Shown in pieces: positions 25,299 to 35,672 of a DNA stretch of 64,000 nt. Position numbers and translations under genes: made by a program. Origin of the DNA: Ch128b sp964527925 (GTDB lineage Bacteria > Bacteroidota > Ignavibacteria > Ch128b); assembly GCA_964527925.1 (NCBI GenBank), contig CAZGQO010000002.1:1-64000 (forward strand). Direction: 5' to 3'. The notes beneath the pieces were generated by a model, which worked only from the letters and a program-made list of their open reading frames with translations, searched no databases and had not been told where the DNA came from. The stretch's first letter is position 1, and every line of letters begins with the position of its first letter.

Positions 25299-26300
25299 TT
25301 AAATATTTAATCCGAATGTAACTCTGTGTACAGCTTTTAATCTTCCATAATCAACCCAGCTGTAATCGAATCTGAGGTGATAGGAGTTCAATACATTTAA
25401 GTCTGTACCAATTCCAAAAGTAAGGCCACCTTCATTATCTTTAAGAAATAAATTTCGATAGCCGCCTCTTAAAAAGAATGTATCGAAAAAGTTTAATTCA
25501 CTTCCCAAAGAGATACTTTCAAAATTATCATTCGGATGTATTGCATCAATTGAAAATGTTAGTTTTGTTTTTTCCATAATTTTCACTGGATAAGATAATC
25601 CTGCTCTGAAGACTGTTGGAAGAGTGAATTCATCGGTTCTTAGTTCAGATGGAAGGCGGTCGTTATCACCAAATTTTTTAGGGTCGAAATCATAGTTGAT
25701 ATAAAGATCTGTTCCAGAATATTGAGCACGGGTTCCATAATTCGAAACAGATGCACCGAAGGTAAGACCATCTTCTTTGATTTGATACATCACACCAAAG
25801 TTGAAGAAAAATCCATTTATGGAACTGTGCCAGATAGTTTCATTAAAATAAGATACAATCAAACCAACTGACACTCTATCAGTTAATAATTTTCCATAAC
25901 CCAATCCAAGAGCAAAATTTGTGACGCTGTATTTTTCACCAGTACCTAAAGGCATCTCAACAGTTCTTACTGGAATTTCTCCACTGTTCAATGAAATTAC
26001 CTGTAAAGCAAAAGTTCCAATATCTTGAATGTTGTAAGCAACAATTCCATAATTATATTTAATATCAGCAAGCCAATTAGCATAAGTAAAATCTGCATCA
26101 AGATTTTGAATTCTTCCAAGGCTTGCAGGGTTATAAAAAACATCTGACGAAGTTCCGAATTGACCTGCACCAGAGCCACCAAGAGCAGAAATTCTTGCAC
26201 TTGGTTCTATCTTCAGGAATTGACCAATTGTTGTACCGACTTTACTCTGTGAGAAGAGATTTAAATTCAAGGCAAGTAAGAATAACAAAACACTTTTCAT
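25299..26300 (-). CDS. PorV/PorQ-like outer-membrane beta-barrel protein
   Basis: 333 aa with signal peptide (MKSVLLFLLALNLNLFSQ). It has the PorV/PorQ (UPF0164) signature: FLKIEPSARISALGGSGAGQ, then FYNPASLGRIQ, and the rest alternates amphipathic strands, ending in RVTFGLNI as an outer-membrane barrel should. PorV-type proteins shuttle T9SS substrates to the surface attachment complex. Here it follows directly (8 bp) the gene of a large T9SS-tailed protein, so it may be a dedicated partner of the surface glucan proteins rather than the housekeeping PorV. Confidence 0.8.
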   Translation of the reverse strand: MKSVLLFLLALNLNLFSQSKVGTTIGQFLKIEPSARISALGGSGAGQFGTSSDVFYNPASLGRIQNLDADFTYANWLADIKYNYGIVAYNIQDIGTFALQVISLNSGEIPVRTVEMPLGTGEKYSVTNFALGLGYGKLLTDRVSVGLIVSYFNETIWHSSINGFFFNFGVMYQIKEDGLTFGASVSNYGTRAQYSGTDLYINYDFDPKKFGDNDRLPSELRTDEFTLPTVFRAGLSYPVKIMEKTKLTFSIDAIHPNDNFESISLGSELNFFDTFFLRGGYRNLFLKDNEGGLTFGIGTDLNVLNSYHLRFDYSWVDYGRLKAVHRVTFGLNI

Positions 26301-26308
26301 GGCGACAC

Positions 26309-29300
26309 CTATTTAATTATCGCAAATTTTCCAATGAAAGATCCAAATTCTCCACCATCAACATGATAAATGTAGAGTCCTGGAGCAACCTCAAGATTAT
26401 CTTTTGTTCTCAAGTCCCAGGCAACAAAACCTTCTGTAATTGAACCACTGTGATGCAGTTCTTTTACAAATTCACCATTAATTGTATAAATTCTAATCGT
26501 GCAATTATTCGGTAAATTTCTAAATTCTATCTTGCGTTCACCTCTGCCAGAAACAGCATATCGTTGCGGCTCGAATGAGGCTGCGGCAACATAAGGATTT
26601 GGAATTACATATGGTTCTTGTTTGAACTGTTCTTTAGCAAGGTTGCTATCAATTTTATGTGATTTTGTCTTAAATGTGAATCTATCTTTAGACGAGAAAG
26701 GAACTCTCAGCTTAATCTGAATTTTATCTCCAGTTGTAGGGGGAACAATTGGTGTGGTACCCATTCCAGTAGTATCAACATCGATACGCCAGGTTGGTCT
26801 TGGTGTGGTAGAATTTTTGGCATATGTAATCACCTCAATATACTCACCAGCAGCTGAAAGTGTGCTGTCGTTATTAATATCTCTAAATCTCATTTTTAAT
26901 TTAACATCACCGCTATCTGTTTTAGCAATAGTTTGAAATTTAACTCCCTTAATTGGTGCACCAACTGCTGCTATGGTTGTATCAAGAACTTGATCTGAAA
27001 ATTGAATTTCAATATCAGCCGGGAAACCTGTTCTTCTTAATGTTATTGGTAAGGTTTGTGAATAACGGTATTTAATTTTTAAGTTAGTTTGACTTGATTT
27101 AAATAATCCTGATCTCACAGAATCAATTTCAACTTGTTTTGGAGTTTTAATAATTGGTAAGATACCGTCCCCTGTAACTCCATTGCCCAGTGAATCCAAA
27201 TCATTACCATACAAAAATAGAACTTCGTTCTTTGTTAAATTTTTTAATTGATAGTATTGAGCTCTCACACTATCTTCATGATGAGTAAAAGTTATTTCAT
27301 ATAAGTTATCATCAGAAACTAATGATGGATTTTTCACTACAAGATTAACACTTCCCGAACCATCACCTGAAACATGTTCAAGCTGATAGATTTCGGAAGA
27401 AACATATCCAAGTGCTGGAGGATTTGGTGTAACCATCACAACATTTTTTGGAAACACAAAGCCACCTCTTAAAGTTTGACTGACAGAAATAGAATTTTCA
27501 GAAGGATAGATTTCTATTGAATCAGCACCTCTATCATAAGCACATACAGCATAAAAATATCTCTGACCATTTTTAACTGTTGTATCAGTCCAGCTGTGAG
27601 TAAGTCCAGTATTGCTTCCAAGAAAATAAGAAACACCTTCAACGGTAGTTCTTGAAAATCCTTCGATTTCATTGATAAGATCAAACTGAGCTATAGGTCT
27701 ACCATTGCCAATTGGACTTGAACCAGTTGCTGTCAAAATAATTTGCGGATCGAGAAAAGCTGGATCAGTACTTCGATAAATTTTATAACCTTCAAAATCA
27801 TTCGTGTAAGTGATGGGATCGAATGTTCTTTCTGCTGCATCGTCCCATGTTAAAGTTACAAATCCATCACCAGCATAGGCTTGAACAGTCGGTGCTTGTG
27901 GTGGAACTGCAAATTGATAATTCGCTTTATAAATTTGTTGAACTACTTTTGTAGTTGTTTTCAACTCTCTCAAATCTTTACCAAAACCAAGAGCCAGAGA
28001 GAATCTCTCCGTCTTTCCAGCTTTAAGCTTAAATGGACCTGATGCAAATAGAAATCCAATGTTATAATTAAGTACAAGTGGTCTATCAAATGCACTATCA
28101 GGATTTGTAAAGATATTATATAATCTCATTGGCCAGTTTTTTCCGTCATCAAAGAAAACTATTTGATCAACTTCCTGAGAAGGATTTCCATAACCTGGTC
28201 GGATTCTATTCATCTTGAATCCAGTTAAACCAATCTGATCTGATTCATCAATATCAGTTTTGTCAAAATTAGTTTCCCCTTTTGTAGGAATTCCATCTTT
28301 TTCGCCGGGATCATTAGTACCAAATACACCATCCTCTCCCGTATCATGAAATTCAGCAACCCAATCCATATCTTCATCACCTGTCCACCAATAACCAGTT
28401 CGATAAGCTGGTCTATTTTCGAGCTTACCATAAAATTGTTCGAATTTAGTTAAATCATAGTGTGATTGAATATAAGAACGAATGTTTTCCTGTCCTTGAA
28501 TTAAAATTCCAGGACCACTTACTCTACTCTCATTCAGAATTCCATCATCGTCATTATCTTTTGAATCGTATTCATTTCCTGGAGTCTCAAGATATGAATA
28601 CCCCAAGTATCCAGTTGGTCCTTGAAAACCATTTCCATAGTTATCCCAGGTGTAAACCAAATTTAAACCAATTTCTTTGCTGAAATAAGCATTATCATCA
28701 TCCGATTCAGGAATTCCATCTTTCCCAACCGCAGAACCTCCAACTCCTGAATCCATATACAAACCAAAGATTATATTATCATCATAATTTGTGGTGCTTT
28801 CGTTTGTAATATCGTAATGGAAGAAGATTACATATCCTGATTGTGGATTAGACCACTGAAATCCTCTCTGTTCTACTCGCAGACCAAGACCTCTTCGAGA
28901 ATTATCTCTTGTATCAGGATAGAAATCCCAGGCATCATAGAAATTATCATCATAAACAACAAAACTTTCTTGATCAGCTTTAGGTGCTTTACCAAAATAT
29001 CCGTTCCAGCTACCACTCCAGTAAGGGTCAAAAGGGTCATTCATTTTATCAATCCATTTGTCAGGCCAGGTTCTCGGGTCATTACTCATAGCTACACTTC
29101 TTGCGATATTGATTGTTGGATCGGTTTGAAAATATCCTGGCCTGGGTTCAAATCTCATTGTTTTCCCGGTAATTGGTGAAGTACCCTGCCTTTCACGATA
29201 ACCAGTTTCCATTATATAAGCATCACGACCATTTCGTTGAGTTACTTTTGCCAAAACAAAAGGAGTAATTCCATCTGAATAATTTTCACCACTGCCTTTC

Positions 29301-29536
29301 GGTACTTCAATAGAATGAAAAACACTATAATCTACTTTTAATGGATCAGGTGGATAATCACCAACCATTCCATAATTGTAAAATAAAGTTCGAATTTTAT
29401 TCGCATCATGAAGTCCCATTCGTTCCATATCAATGCTGCCACGCAATTCTGGTGGAGTTACTGGAACGAGATCATTTTGAGCCAGAAGAACATTGAAAAG
29501 AAAAAGGAAACAAAAACCTGAACTTTTTTTTATCAT
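26309..29536 (-). CDS. Large T9SS-exported surface protein of the glucan operon
   Basis: 1075 aa from the ATG at 29536, which has GAGGG upstream; an ATG at 29551 overlaps the TonB receptor stop. Signal peptide, then a long extracellular region beginning VPVTPPELRGSIDMERMG and containing many Asp-rich turns (DSKDNDDDGILNE, DEDMDWVAEFHD, DIDESDQIG) that look like calcium loops. An FN3-like domain occupies about 545-685 (PQAPTVQAYAGDGFVTLTWD). The end, IRIYTINGEFVKEL...GLYIYHV...GKFAIIK, is a T9SS sorting domain. Proteins of this type are regularly found next to TonB receptors in Ignavibacteria and may play the SusD-like part, but no SusD homology is seen; function not established. Confidence 0.7.
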   Translation of the reverse strand: MIKKSSGFCFLFLFNVLLAQNDLVPVTPPELRGSIDMERMGLHDANKIRTLFYNYGMVGDYPPDPLKVDYSVFHSIEVPKGSGENYSDGITPFVLAKVTQRNGRDAYIMETGYRERQGTSPITGKTMRFEPRPGYFQTDPTINIARSVAMSNDPRTWPDKWIDKMNDPFDPYWSGSWNGYFGKAPKADQESFVVYDDNFYDAWDFYPDTRDNSRRGLGLRVEQRGFQWSNPQSGYVIFFHYDITNESTTNYDDNIIFGLYMDSGVGGSAVGKDGIPESDDDNAYFSKEIGLNLVYTWDNYGNGFQGPTGYLGYSYLETPGNEYDSKDNDDDGILNESRVSGPGILIQGQENIRSYIQSHYDLTKFEQFYGKLENRPAYRTGYWWTGDEDMDWVAEFHDTGEDGVFGTNDPGEKDGIPTKGETNFDKTDIDESDQIGLTGFKMNRIRPGYGNPSQEVDQIVFFDDGKNWPMRLYNIFTNPDSAFDRPLVLNYNIGFLFASGPFKLKAGKTERFSLALGFGKDLRELKTTTKVVQQIYKANYQFAVPPQAPTVQAYAGDGFVTLTWDDAAERTFDPITYTNDFEGYKIYRSTDPAFLDPQIILTATGSSPIGNGRPIAQFDLINEIEGFSRTTVEGVSYFLGSNTGLTHSWTDTTVKNGQRYFYAVCAYDRGADSIEIYPSENSISVSQTLRGGFVFPKNVVMVTPNPPALGYVSSEIYQLEHVSGDGSGSVNLVVKNPSLVSDDNLYEITFTHHEDSVRAQYYQLKNLTKNEVLFLYGNDLDSLGNGVTGDGILPIIKTPKQVEIDSVRSGLFKSSQTNLKIKYRYSQTLPITLRRTGFPADIEIQFSDQVLDTTIAAVGAPIKGVKFQTIAKTDSGDVKLKMRFRDINNDSTLSAAGEYIEVITYAKNSTTPRPTWRIDVDTTGMGTTPIVPPTTGDKIQIKLRVPFSSKDRFTFKTKSHKIDSNLAKEQFKQEPYVIPNPYVAAASFEPQRYAVSGRGERKIEFRNLPNNCTIRIYTINGEFVKELHHSGSITEGFVAWDLRTKDNLEVAPGLYIYHVDGGEFGSFIGKFAIIK

Positions 29537-29547
29537 AATTAAAACCC

Positions 29548-32208
29548 TCATTTTGATCTAAATGAAAAACCAATTTCAATTCGTCGTGGTTCATAAAATC
29601 TGGATGGATCAGTCAATACTGAACGATGAACAGATGGAGTTAATGAATAATCTGGACTTCCAGTATTTGCAAATACAAATCCATTAACAAAATGCGAATT
29701 GAAAAGATTAGTAATTCGTGTAAAGACACTTAAACTCAGGAAGCTTAATTCAAAGAATTTTTCGATTCGTAAATCAACAAGGGCATAACTTTTTTTTCTG
29801 CTTGAATTTGTTTCAAGATCAGCACCAAAGCCAGTACCAATTTCTGGAGTATAAGGTTGTCCCGAACCAATTCTTATTATTGATGAGAAAGTTAGTAATT
29901 CTGGATTGGAATAAATAAGAGAAATATTCAGGGTATGTCTTTGATCCCAGTTGAAAGGAATTGTTCTTGGTCTTGCATCTTTTCCAGCCGCAGCTCTGTT
30001 TGCTGTTTCGCGAGGGTCCGAAGAATTTCCAAAAGCATATTGAAGTGTATAGTCTAATGATGAATTAAAATAACCAAGGTTTTTTTGATATAGAGAAACA
30101 GTAAATCCATAGACCTGTCCGAAATCAATATTTGTAAATCTTGCATACTGTGCCGCTGTATAAGTATCAACAAATTGAACACCCAATAAATCCCTGATAT
30201 CTTTATAGAAAAATGAGATTTGAGTTCCAAAGAAATCTGTAAATGCTTGTTTGAATCCAAATTCGTATTGAATTGTTTTTTCAGGTTTTAAATCGGGATT
30301 GCCCATTACCCCATAAGAAATTCCGCCTGCCTGTAATTCATTCAGAATTGAGTAATCTGCATTGTCATATAATAAACCAAGTCCTGGCAATTGGTAAAAA
30401 TGTCCATAGCTAAAATAAACAGAAGATTGTGCAGTTAATGGATAACTGAATCCTAGTCTCGGTGCATAAGCAGTTTTGACTGATGTTCTCTTTGGTCTTG
30501 ATTCTGGTGCGCCAGTAATTGAATTTGCTGGATTCTGTAAATCTGAAGGAATAGTTGATCTTGCATCAAAAAGTTCGAATCGAACTCCAGCTCTTATAAC
30601 CAAATCATTCCACTCGATTCTATCTTGAAGATAAGCTGCAATCTGAAGTGGATGATAAGTTCTTAATCCCGGCATTCGAGGATATTGTTCACGTGGTTGA
30701 AGTTGTTCAACTCCATCAACTGTTGTATAAATGAAAAATCCCGGTGGTCCAAAAGTTATTTTTGATAATTGCCATTCAAGACCTGCTTCAATATAATCAC
30801 TGTTTGTTGCCTGCCATGTTAATTCACCTTTGAGTAAATAAGAAAAAGTCTCCTGCTTGAATCTGCCCAGATCAACTCCCTGAACTATAGCGCCATCTTC
30901 ATAGTTTGCATCTCCTTTGGGTGCACCAGCTTGCAAATATCTTGGGTCATATAAATCCTCGTAAACAAAATCTGTATATTGAAAATAATTTTGTCTGATG
31001 TTAATCTTATAAAACATTTTCTCCGATAGTGTGTGAACCCAACTCAATCCCTGGGAGAAAGAAGTTGTGTAATTTGTTTTTGTTCCATCAGGATTAAATC
31101 GAAATGAATGATTATAATTTTTTGCTTTGATATAATTAAAAACATTCTGATATGAAATCTGGACATTTGGAATTGAAGTATTCAATACTTTTGCCTGGCC
31201 ACTCCACTCTAATCTATTATTAAGTGGTACAAGTGAATTATCACCACTTGTTGTAAAAATTTTCTTTTCAAAATCATGTTTATCAAAAGGAGAAAACCTT
31301 CTTTGGCCAAATAAATAACCTTCGTTATAATATCTCCTTCCATTAAGGAAAAAAGTTGTTTTTGGCAACCCAGCTGGTCCACTCAATGATAATTGAATAT
31401 TTTGTAATCCAATTGGTGAAAAAGAATTATTGTATGGATATCGATTAACATCACCCGTAAAATAATCTCCTCCATATATTTCACCATATATTTGAAATTT
31501 CTCAGACCCTGAACGAAGTACAGTATTGACAATTCCTGACATTGCTTGACCATATTTAGCATCAAATGTTCCACTAATTACCTGAACTTCTTCAATCATT
31601 GATTTATCTATTTCAAGAATTGAAGTATTGTTATAAGGATTGGTAATGTTAACTCCATCTATTTGATATTGAACTTCACCAAGTCTTCCTCCTCTAAAAT
31701 GTCCATCGATAACACCAGCCTGTAAGTTGACTATATCTTTAAGGTTTTGAATTGGCAGAGCTTTGATATCTTCTCGATTAATAGAAACAACTGTGCTTGT
31801 TTGATTAAATTCTACGATAGGTCTTTTTGCAACAACAATTACTTCTTCACCAATTAAAGTTGTAGGTTCTAATGTAACATTTAATACAGTTGTTTGATCT
31901 GAATTAACAATGATATTTTCAACAACCTTGGCTTTGTAACCAACATACCCAAATCGAACAGAATAAATTCCTGGTCTAACATTTATTATAGTATAATTAC
32001 CATCAACACCAGTAGCAGCACCCTGGTTTGTACCAATTATTAAAACATTCGCACCAACCAATGGTTCATTTGTATCTTCACTAATTACATGTCCTCGAAT
32101 TTTACCTGTCGATTGAGCTGATAAATCTTTAATTAGAAAAAGAAATATTAATAAAACAAAAAATTGGATAATTAATTTATTCTCCATGAGTATTTGAAAT
32201 CTCTTCAT
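29548..32208 (-). CDS. TonB-dependent outer-membrane receptor (SusC/CirA-like)
   Basis: 886 aa from ATG at 32208 (GAGG 9 nt upstream; in-frame ATGs at 32223 and 32187 are alternatives). Signal peptide, then a carboxypeptidase-D regulatory-like domain (GKIRGHVISEDTNEPLVGAN ... VRPGIYSVRFGYVGYKAK, about 35-115), the plug (VEFNQTSTVVSINREDIKALP ... GGRLGEVQYQIDGVNI ... MIEEVQVISGTFDAKYGQ), and a 22-strand barrel ending in the aromatic RRIEIGFSFRSK. It would take up ligands such as oligosaccharides across the outer membrane with TonB energy. There is no SusD gene next to it. Confidence 0.92.
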   Translation of the reverse strand: MKRFQILMENKLIIQFFVLLIFLFLIKDLSAQSTGKIRGHVISEDTNEPLVGANVLIIGTNQGAATGVDGNYTIINVRPGIYSVRFGYVGYKAKVVENIIVNSDQTTVLNVTLEPTTLIGEEVIVVAKRPIVEFNQTSTVVSINREDIKALPIQNLKDIVNLQAGVIDGHFRGGRLGEVQYQIDGVNITNPYNNTSILEIDKSMIEEVQVISGTFDAKYGQAMSGIVNTVLRSGSEKFQIYGEIYGGDYFTGDVNRYPYNNSFSPIGLQNIQLSLSGPAGLPKTTFFLNGRRYYNEGYLFGQRRFSPFDKHDFEKKIFTTSGDNSLVPLNNRLEWSGQAKVLNTSIPNVQISYQNVFNYIKAKNYNHSFRFNPDGTKTNYTTSFSQGLSWVHTLSEKMFYKINIRQNYFQYTDFVYEDLYDPRYLQAGAPKGDANYEDGAIVQGVDLGRFKQETFSYLLKGELTWQATNSDYIEAGLEWQLSKITFGPPGFFIYTTVDGVEQLQPREQYPRMPGLRTYHPLQIAAYLQDRIEWNDLVIRAGVRFELFDARSTIPSDLQNPANSITGAPESRPKRTSVKTAYAPRLGFSYPLTAQSSVYFSYGHFYQLPGLGLLYDNADYSILNELQAGGISYGVMGNPDLKPEKTIQYEFGFKQAFTDFFGTQISFFYKDIRDLLGVQFVDTYTAAQYARFTNIDFGQVYGFTVSLYQKNLGYFNSSLDYTLQYAFGNSSDPRETANRAAAGKDARPRTIPFNWDQRHTLNISLIYSNPELLTFSSIIRIGSGQPYTPEIGTGFGADLETNSSRKKSYALVDLRIEKFFELSFLSLSVFTRITNLFNSHFVNGFVFANTGSPDYSLTPSVHRSVLTDPSRFYEPRRIEIGFSFRSK

Positions 32209-32230
32209 AACACTTAACCTCATTTTAAAA

Positions 32231-32262
32231 ATAAAGGAGGTCTGGTTTGAATCCCAGACCTC
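32231..32262 (-). terminator. Intra-operon hairpin (partial terminator) after the CBM9-like gene
   Basis: Perfect 9-bp arms GAGGTCTGG / CCAGACCTC with an 8-nt loop, followed on the minus strand by CTTTATTTTTAAAATG. It lies 13 bp after the stop of the CBM9-like gene and 23 bp before the TonB receptor start. It may attenuate read-through or protect the 3' end of the upstream mRNA, giving more surface-protein than receptor message. Confidence 0.75.
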
Positions 32263-32274
32263 TACTGATTCAGA

Positions 32275-35200
32275 TTATTTAATCAGAATCATTTTACCAG
32301 TATTACTGGAGGTTCTATGTTCATCCATAACTTTGTACAAATAAATTCCTGATGCTAATCCTTTTGCATCAAAAATATATTCATTCAATCCATAAACAGC
32401 ACCAATGATTTCAGTTCTAACAATCTGACCAAGTATGTTATAGACAATAAATTTTACATCTCCATTTTTCGGAGAAATAAATCTAATCCTGGTGGATGGA
32501 TTGAATGGATTTGGATAATTACCAATAATTTTATATCCATTTATTCCTGGAGTTGCAATTTCATCATCAACGCTAACTAGAGTATTTGGATCGAGCTTAC
32601 CCCAAGCATAAGCAGGGCCCCAACCATTTTCTCTGAAATACCATGTCCTTGTTCCATAATTTGCAAGTGAATCATCAAACGAATCTCCATCAAACAATGT
32701 CAACCCAAAGAAGAATGGATCTCCTGCTCGATATCCAAGCTTTGTGTAATCTATCTTCATCTCAACCACAAATCCACTATCAGTATCTGAATTATTATTC
32801 ACTGTCGAATTCCCCTTCAACCTGACAAACACTTCTGCCCATCCTGAATCTACCATCGCCTTCAAATAATTCATCGCCTGTGGTTGTCCATCAGATCCAA
32901 AGGCAACCAATAACTCCCTCGCATTCGGTATATTCTCTTCATTGTATGATGAAAAATCTGCTACTGTCATCATAACCCCATCAAGTTGATCATATACCGT
33001 TGTACCCTGCAACAACTGGTCATTTACATCGGCTGAGACATACAAATAATTCCCCTTAAAGGCTAACCTAAATTTCCCATATGATGCATCTACTACTGGC
33101 GGTCTTGGATTTCCTCCAAGCTCTGGTTGAAATTCTCCACTCAACCATGGTCCTGCACCAGGATATTGATCCCTTATAGTATTATTACCCCAAGCTATCT
33201 CTATCGGATTTACACTCCAGGCTGTCTCATTCAAATATCCATCAAGTACTGGCGCAGAAACATTTGCAAGTGATGGTATGACATTATCAATATCAACTAC
33301 TGGCAATGTTGTCGTATTTACTGTTACATCTGGCCTTATGTACACTCTCATCGTATTATGAGAATTTGTATTTCCCCACGGTCCTTGTAACCATGTCCTC
33401 GTCGATGCAATTCTCTGTGGATCCCCTGCAAACAACCAATCACAATCCCAGATACTGAAATTAACCATCGCTATATCCCCATTCGCCGATGTCGGATTGT
33501 ATCCCAATGCACTCAACTTTACTTTCATCTCTACCACATATCCATTATCTGAACTACTATCATCATTTGATACACCATTTATCTTTGTCCACGCATCCCA
33601 TGCATCTATCTGCTCTGGTGTCCTTGTGGTATCTGTAAAATTACCAAACTTCCCTATGAATCTCGGTTGTGCACCAGGTCTGGGTTGATCCAACGGTGAT
33701 GGCAATCCTGCTAACCAATAGGTATAGAAAAATTCTGCCGCCTTGGCTGGTCTTGTACCCTCTGACTTATCCTTGATATTCATCAATATTCCATCCCACC
33801 GTGCCCAATCTGCATTTCCCCCTACCGATGAATCCTGCACAATGAATGCCATATATAAATACTCACCTTTGGCTAAAAACTTTATTGTCGCTACCAGTGG
33901 ATCATATATAGCATTCTCATTAAACTCTGGTCGCCAGCCGCTTGTGGGTATATCACTCTGGCCATATCGAATCGTTACTGATTCAGCATTCTGCCAGGAT
34001 GATTCATTTAATTGACCATCAAGAACTATGTTCTCTGTGGTCACCTTCGCCCAGATGACATCATGTCTTGTTTGTACAGTTTGACCACCACCACTTACGA
34101 TTGTATAAGGATCGAGCTTACCCCAAGCATAAGCAGGGCCCCAACCATTTTCTCTGAAATACCATGTCCTTGTTCCATAATTTGCAAGTGAATCATCAAA
34201 CGAATCTCCATCAAACAATGTCAACCCAAAGAAGAATGGATCTCCTGCTCGATATCCAAGCTTTGTGTAATCTATCTTCATCTCAACCACAAATCCACTA
34301 TCAGTATCTGAATTATTATTCACTGTCGAATTCCCCTTCAACCTGACAAACACTTCTGCCCATCCTGAATCTACCATCGCCTTCAAATAATTCATCGCCT
34401 GTGGTTGTCCATCAGATCCAAAGGCAACCAATAACTCCCTCGCATTCGGTATATTCTCTTCATTGTATGATGAAAAATCTGCTACTGTCATCATAACCCC
34501 ATCAAGTTGATCATATACCGTTGTACCCTGCAACAACTGGTCATTTACATCGGCTGAGACATACAAATAATTCCCCTTAAAGGCTAACCTAAATTTCCCA
34601 TATGATGCATCTACTACTGGCGGTCTTGGATTTCCTCCAAGCTCTGGTTGAAATTCTCCACTCAACCATGGTCCTGCACCAGGATATTGATCCCTTATAG
34701 TATTATTACCCCAAGCTATCTCTATCGGATTTACACTCCAGGCTGTCTCATTCAAATATCCATCAAGTACTGGCGCAGAAACATTTGCAAGTGATGGTAT
34801 GACATTATCAATATCAACTACTGGCAATGTTGTCGTATTTACTGTTACATCTGGCCTTATGTACACTCTCATCGTATTATGAGAATTTGTATTTCCCCAC
34901 GGTCCTTGTAACCATGTCCTCGTCGATGCAATTCTCTGTGGATCCCCTGCAAACAACCAATCACAATCCCAGATACTGAAATTAACCATCGCTATATCCC
35001 CATTCGCCGATGTCGGATTGTATCCCAATGCACTCAACTTTACTTTCATCTCTACCACATATCCATTATCTGAACTACTATCATCATTTGATACACCATT
35101 TATCTTTGTCCACGCATCCCATGCATCTATCTGCTCTGGTGTCCTTGTGGTATCTGTAAAATTACCAAACTTCCCTATGAATCTCGGTTGTGCACCAGGT

Positions 35201-35661
35201 CTGGGTTGATCCAACGGTGATGGCAATCCTGCTAACCAATAGGTATAGAAAAATTCTGCCGCCTTGGCTGGTCTTGTACCCTCTGACTTATCCTTGATAT
35301 TCATCAATATTCCATCCCACCGTGCCCAATCTGCATTTCCCCCTACCGATGAATCCTGCACAATGAATGCCATATATAAATACTCACCTTTGGCTAAAAA
35401 CTTTATTGTCGCTACCAGTGGATCATATATAGCATTCTCATTAAACTCTGGTCGCCAGCCGCTTGTGGGTATATCACTCTGGCCATATCGAATCGTTACT
35501 GATTCAGCATTCTGCCAGGATGATTCATTTAATTGACCATCAAGAACTATGTTCTCTGTGGTCACCTTCGCCCAGATGACATCCTTTCTATTTACAAACT
35601 GAGCATTTAATAAGCTAATAGAAAGGAGTAACAGGCCGAATGAAATAAGTAACTTATTCAT
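32275..35661 (-). CDS. T9SS surface protein with four CBM9-like modules in two duplicated halves
   Basis: 1128 aa. Signal peptide (1-20), then two copies of a 492-residue block. Each block holds two modules of the CBM9/DOMON-like type: one starting VIWAKVTTENIVLDGQLNES and ending near VYIRPD, the other starting APVLDGYLNETAWSVNPIEI and ending AYAWGKLDP. The C-terminal 95 residues (NYPNPFNPSTRIRF ... GIYLYKV) are a T9SS type A sorting domain, so the protein is exported and surface-bound. CBM9 modules bind reducing ends of glucans, which fits a capture role in this operon. The gene is 12 bp downstream of the GH94 gene. The two halves appear identical in protein sequence. Confidence 0.88.
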   Translation of the reverse strand: MNKLLISFGLLLLSISLLNAQFVNRKDVIWAKVTTENIVLDGQLNESSWQNAESVTIRYGQSDIPTSGWRPEFNENAIYDPLVATIKFLAKGEYLYMAFIVQDSSVGGNADWARWDGILMNIKDKSEGTRPAKAAEFFYTYWLAGLPSPLDQPRPGAQPRFIGKFGNFTDTTRTPEQIDAWDAWTKINGVSNDDSSSDNGYVVEMKVKLSALGYNPTSANGDIAMVNFSIWDCDWLFAGDPQRIASTRTWLQGPWGNTNSHNTMRVYIRPDVTVNTTTLPVVDIDNVIPSLANVSAPVLDGYLNETAWSVNPIEIAWGNNTIRDQYPGAGPWLSGEFQPELGGNPRPPVVDASYGKFRLAFKGNYLYVSADVNDQLLQGTTVYDQLDGVMMTVADFSSYNEENIPNARELLVAFGSDGQPQAMNYLKAMVDSGWAEVFVRLKGNSTVNNNSDTDSGFVVEMKIDYTKLGYRAGDPFFFGLTLFDGDSFDDSLANYGTRTWYFRENGWGPAYAWGKLDPYTIVSGGGQTVQTRHDVIWAKVTTENIVLDGQLNESSWQNAESVTIRYGQSDIPTSGWRPEFNENAIYDPLVATIKFLAKGEYLYMAFIVQDSSVGGNADWARWDGILMNIKDKSEGTRPAKAAEFFYTYWLAGLPSPLDQPRPGAQPRFIGKFGNFTDTTRTPEQIDAWDAWTKINGVSNDDSSSDNGYVVEMKVKLSALGYNPTSANGDIAMVNFSIWDCDWLFAGDPQRIASTRTWLQGPWGNTNSHNTMRVYIRPDVTVNTTTLPVVDIDNVIPSLANVSAPVLDGYLNETAWSVNPIEIAWGNNTIRDQYPGAGPWLSGEFQPELGGNPRPPVVDASYGKFRLAFKGNYLYVSADVNDQLLQGTTVYDQLDGVMMTVADFSSYNEENIPNARELLVAFGSDGQPQAMNYLKAMVDSGWAEVFVRLKGNSTVNNNSDTDSGFVVEMKIDYTKLGYRAGDPFFFGLTLFDGDSFDDSLANYGTRTWYFRENGWGPAYAWGKLDPNTLVSVDDEIATPGINGYKIIGNYPNPFNPSTRIRFISPKNGDVKFIVYNILGQIVRTEIIGAVYGLNEYIFDAKGLASGIYLYKVMDEHRTSSNTGKMILIK
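32588..34062. repeat. Direct repeat, copy 1 of 2 (1475 bp)
   Basis: This block recurs at 34109-35583 with a fixed offset of 1521 bp. Every segment I compared by eye is identical, including third codon positions. Outside the boundaries the sequences diverge at once. It encodes the C-terminal-side pair of CBM9-like modules. Confidence 0.93.
34109..35583. repeat. Direct repeat, copy 2 of 2 (1475 bp)
   Basis: Second copy of the intragenic block, separated from the first by a 46-bp linker (34063-34108) that encodes a Gly/Ser/Gln-rich joint (YTIVSGGGQTVQTR). The identical silent positions mean that the duplication is recent or is kept uniform by gene conversion. Confidence 0.93.
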
Positions 35662-35672
35662 AAGTCCTCCTG

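Noticed and set aside
26123..26443. Plus-strand frame across the PorV-like and T9SS-protein junction
   Set aside because: It crosses two well-supported minus-strand genes and has no recognisable features.
32643..35536. Plus-strand open frames within the CBM9-like gene, appearing in identical pairs
   Set aside because: They are antisense shadows of the duplicated coding block; their pairing only reflects the 1521-bp repeat.
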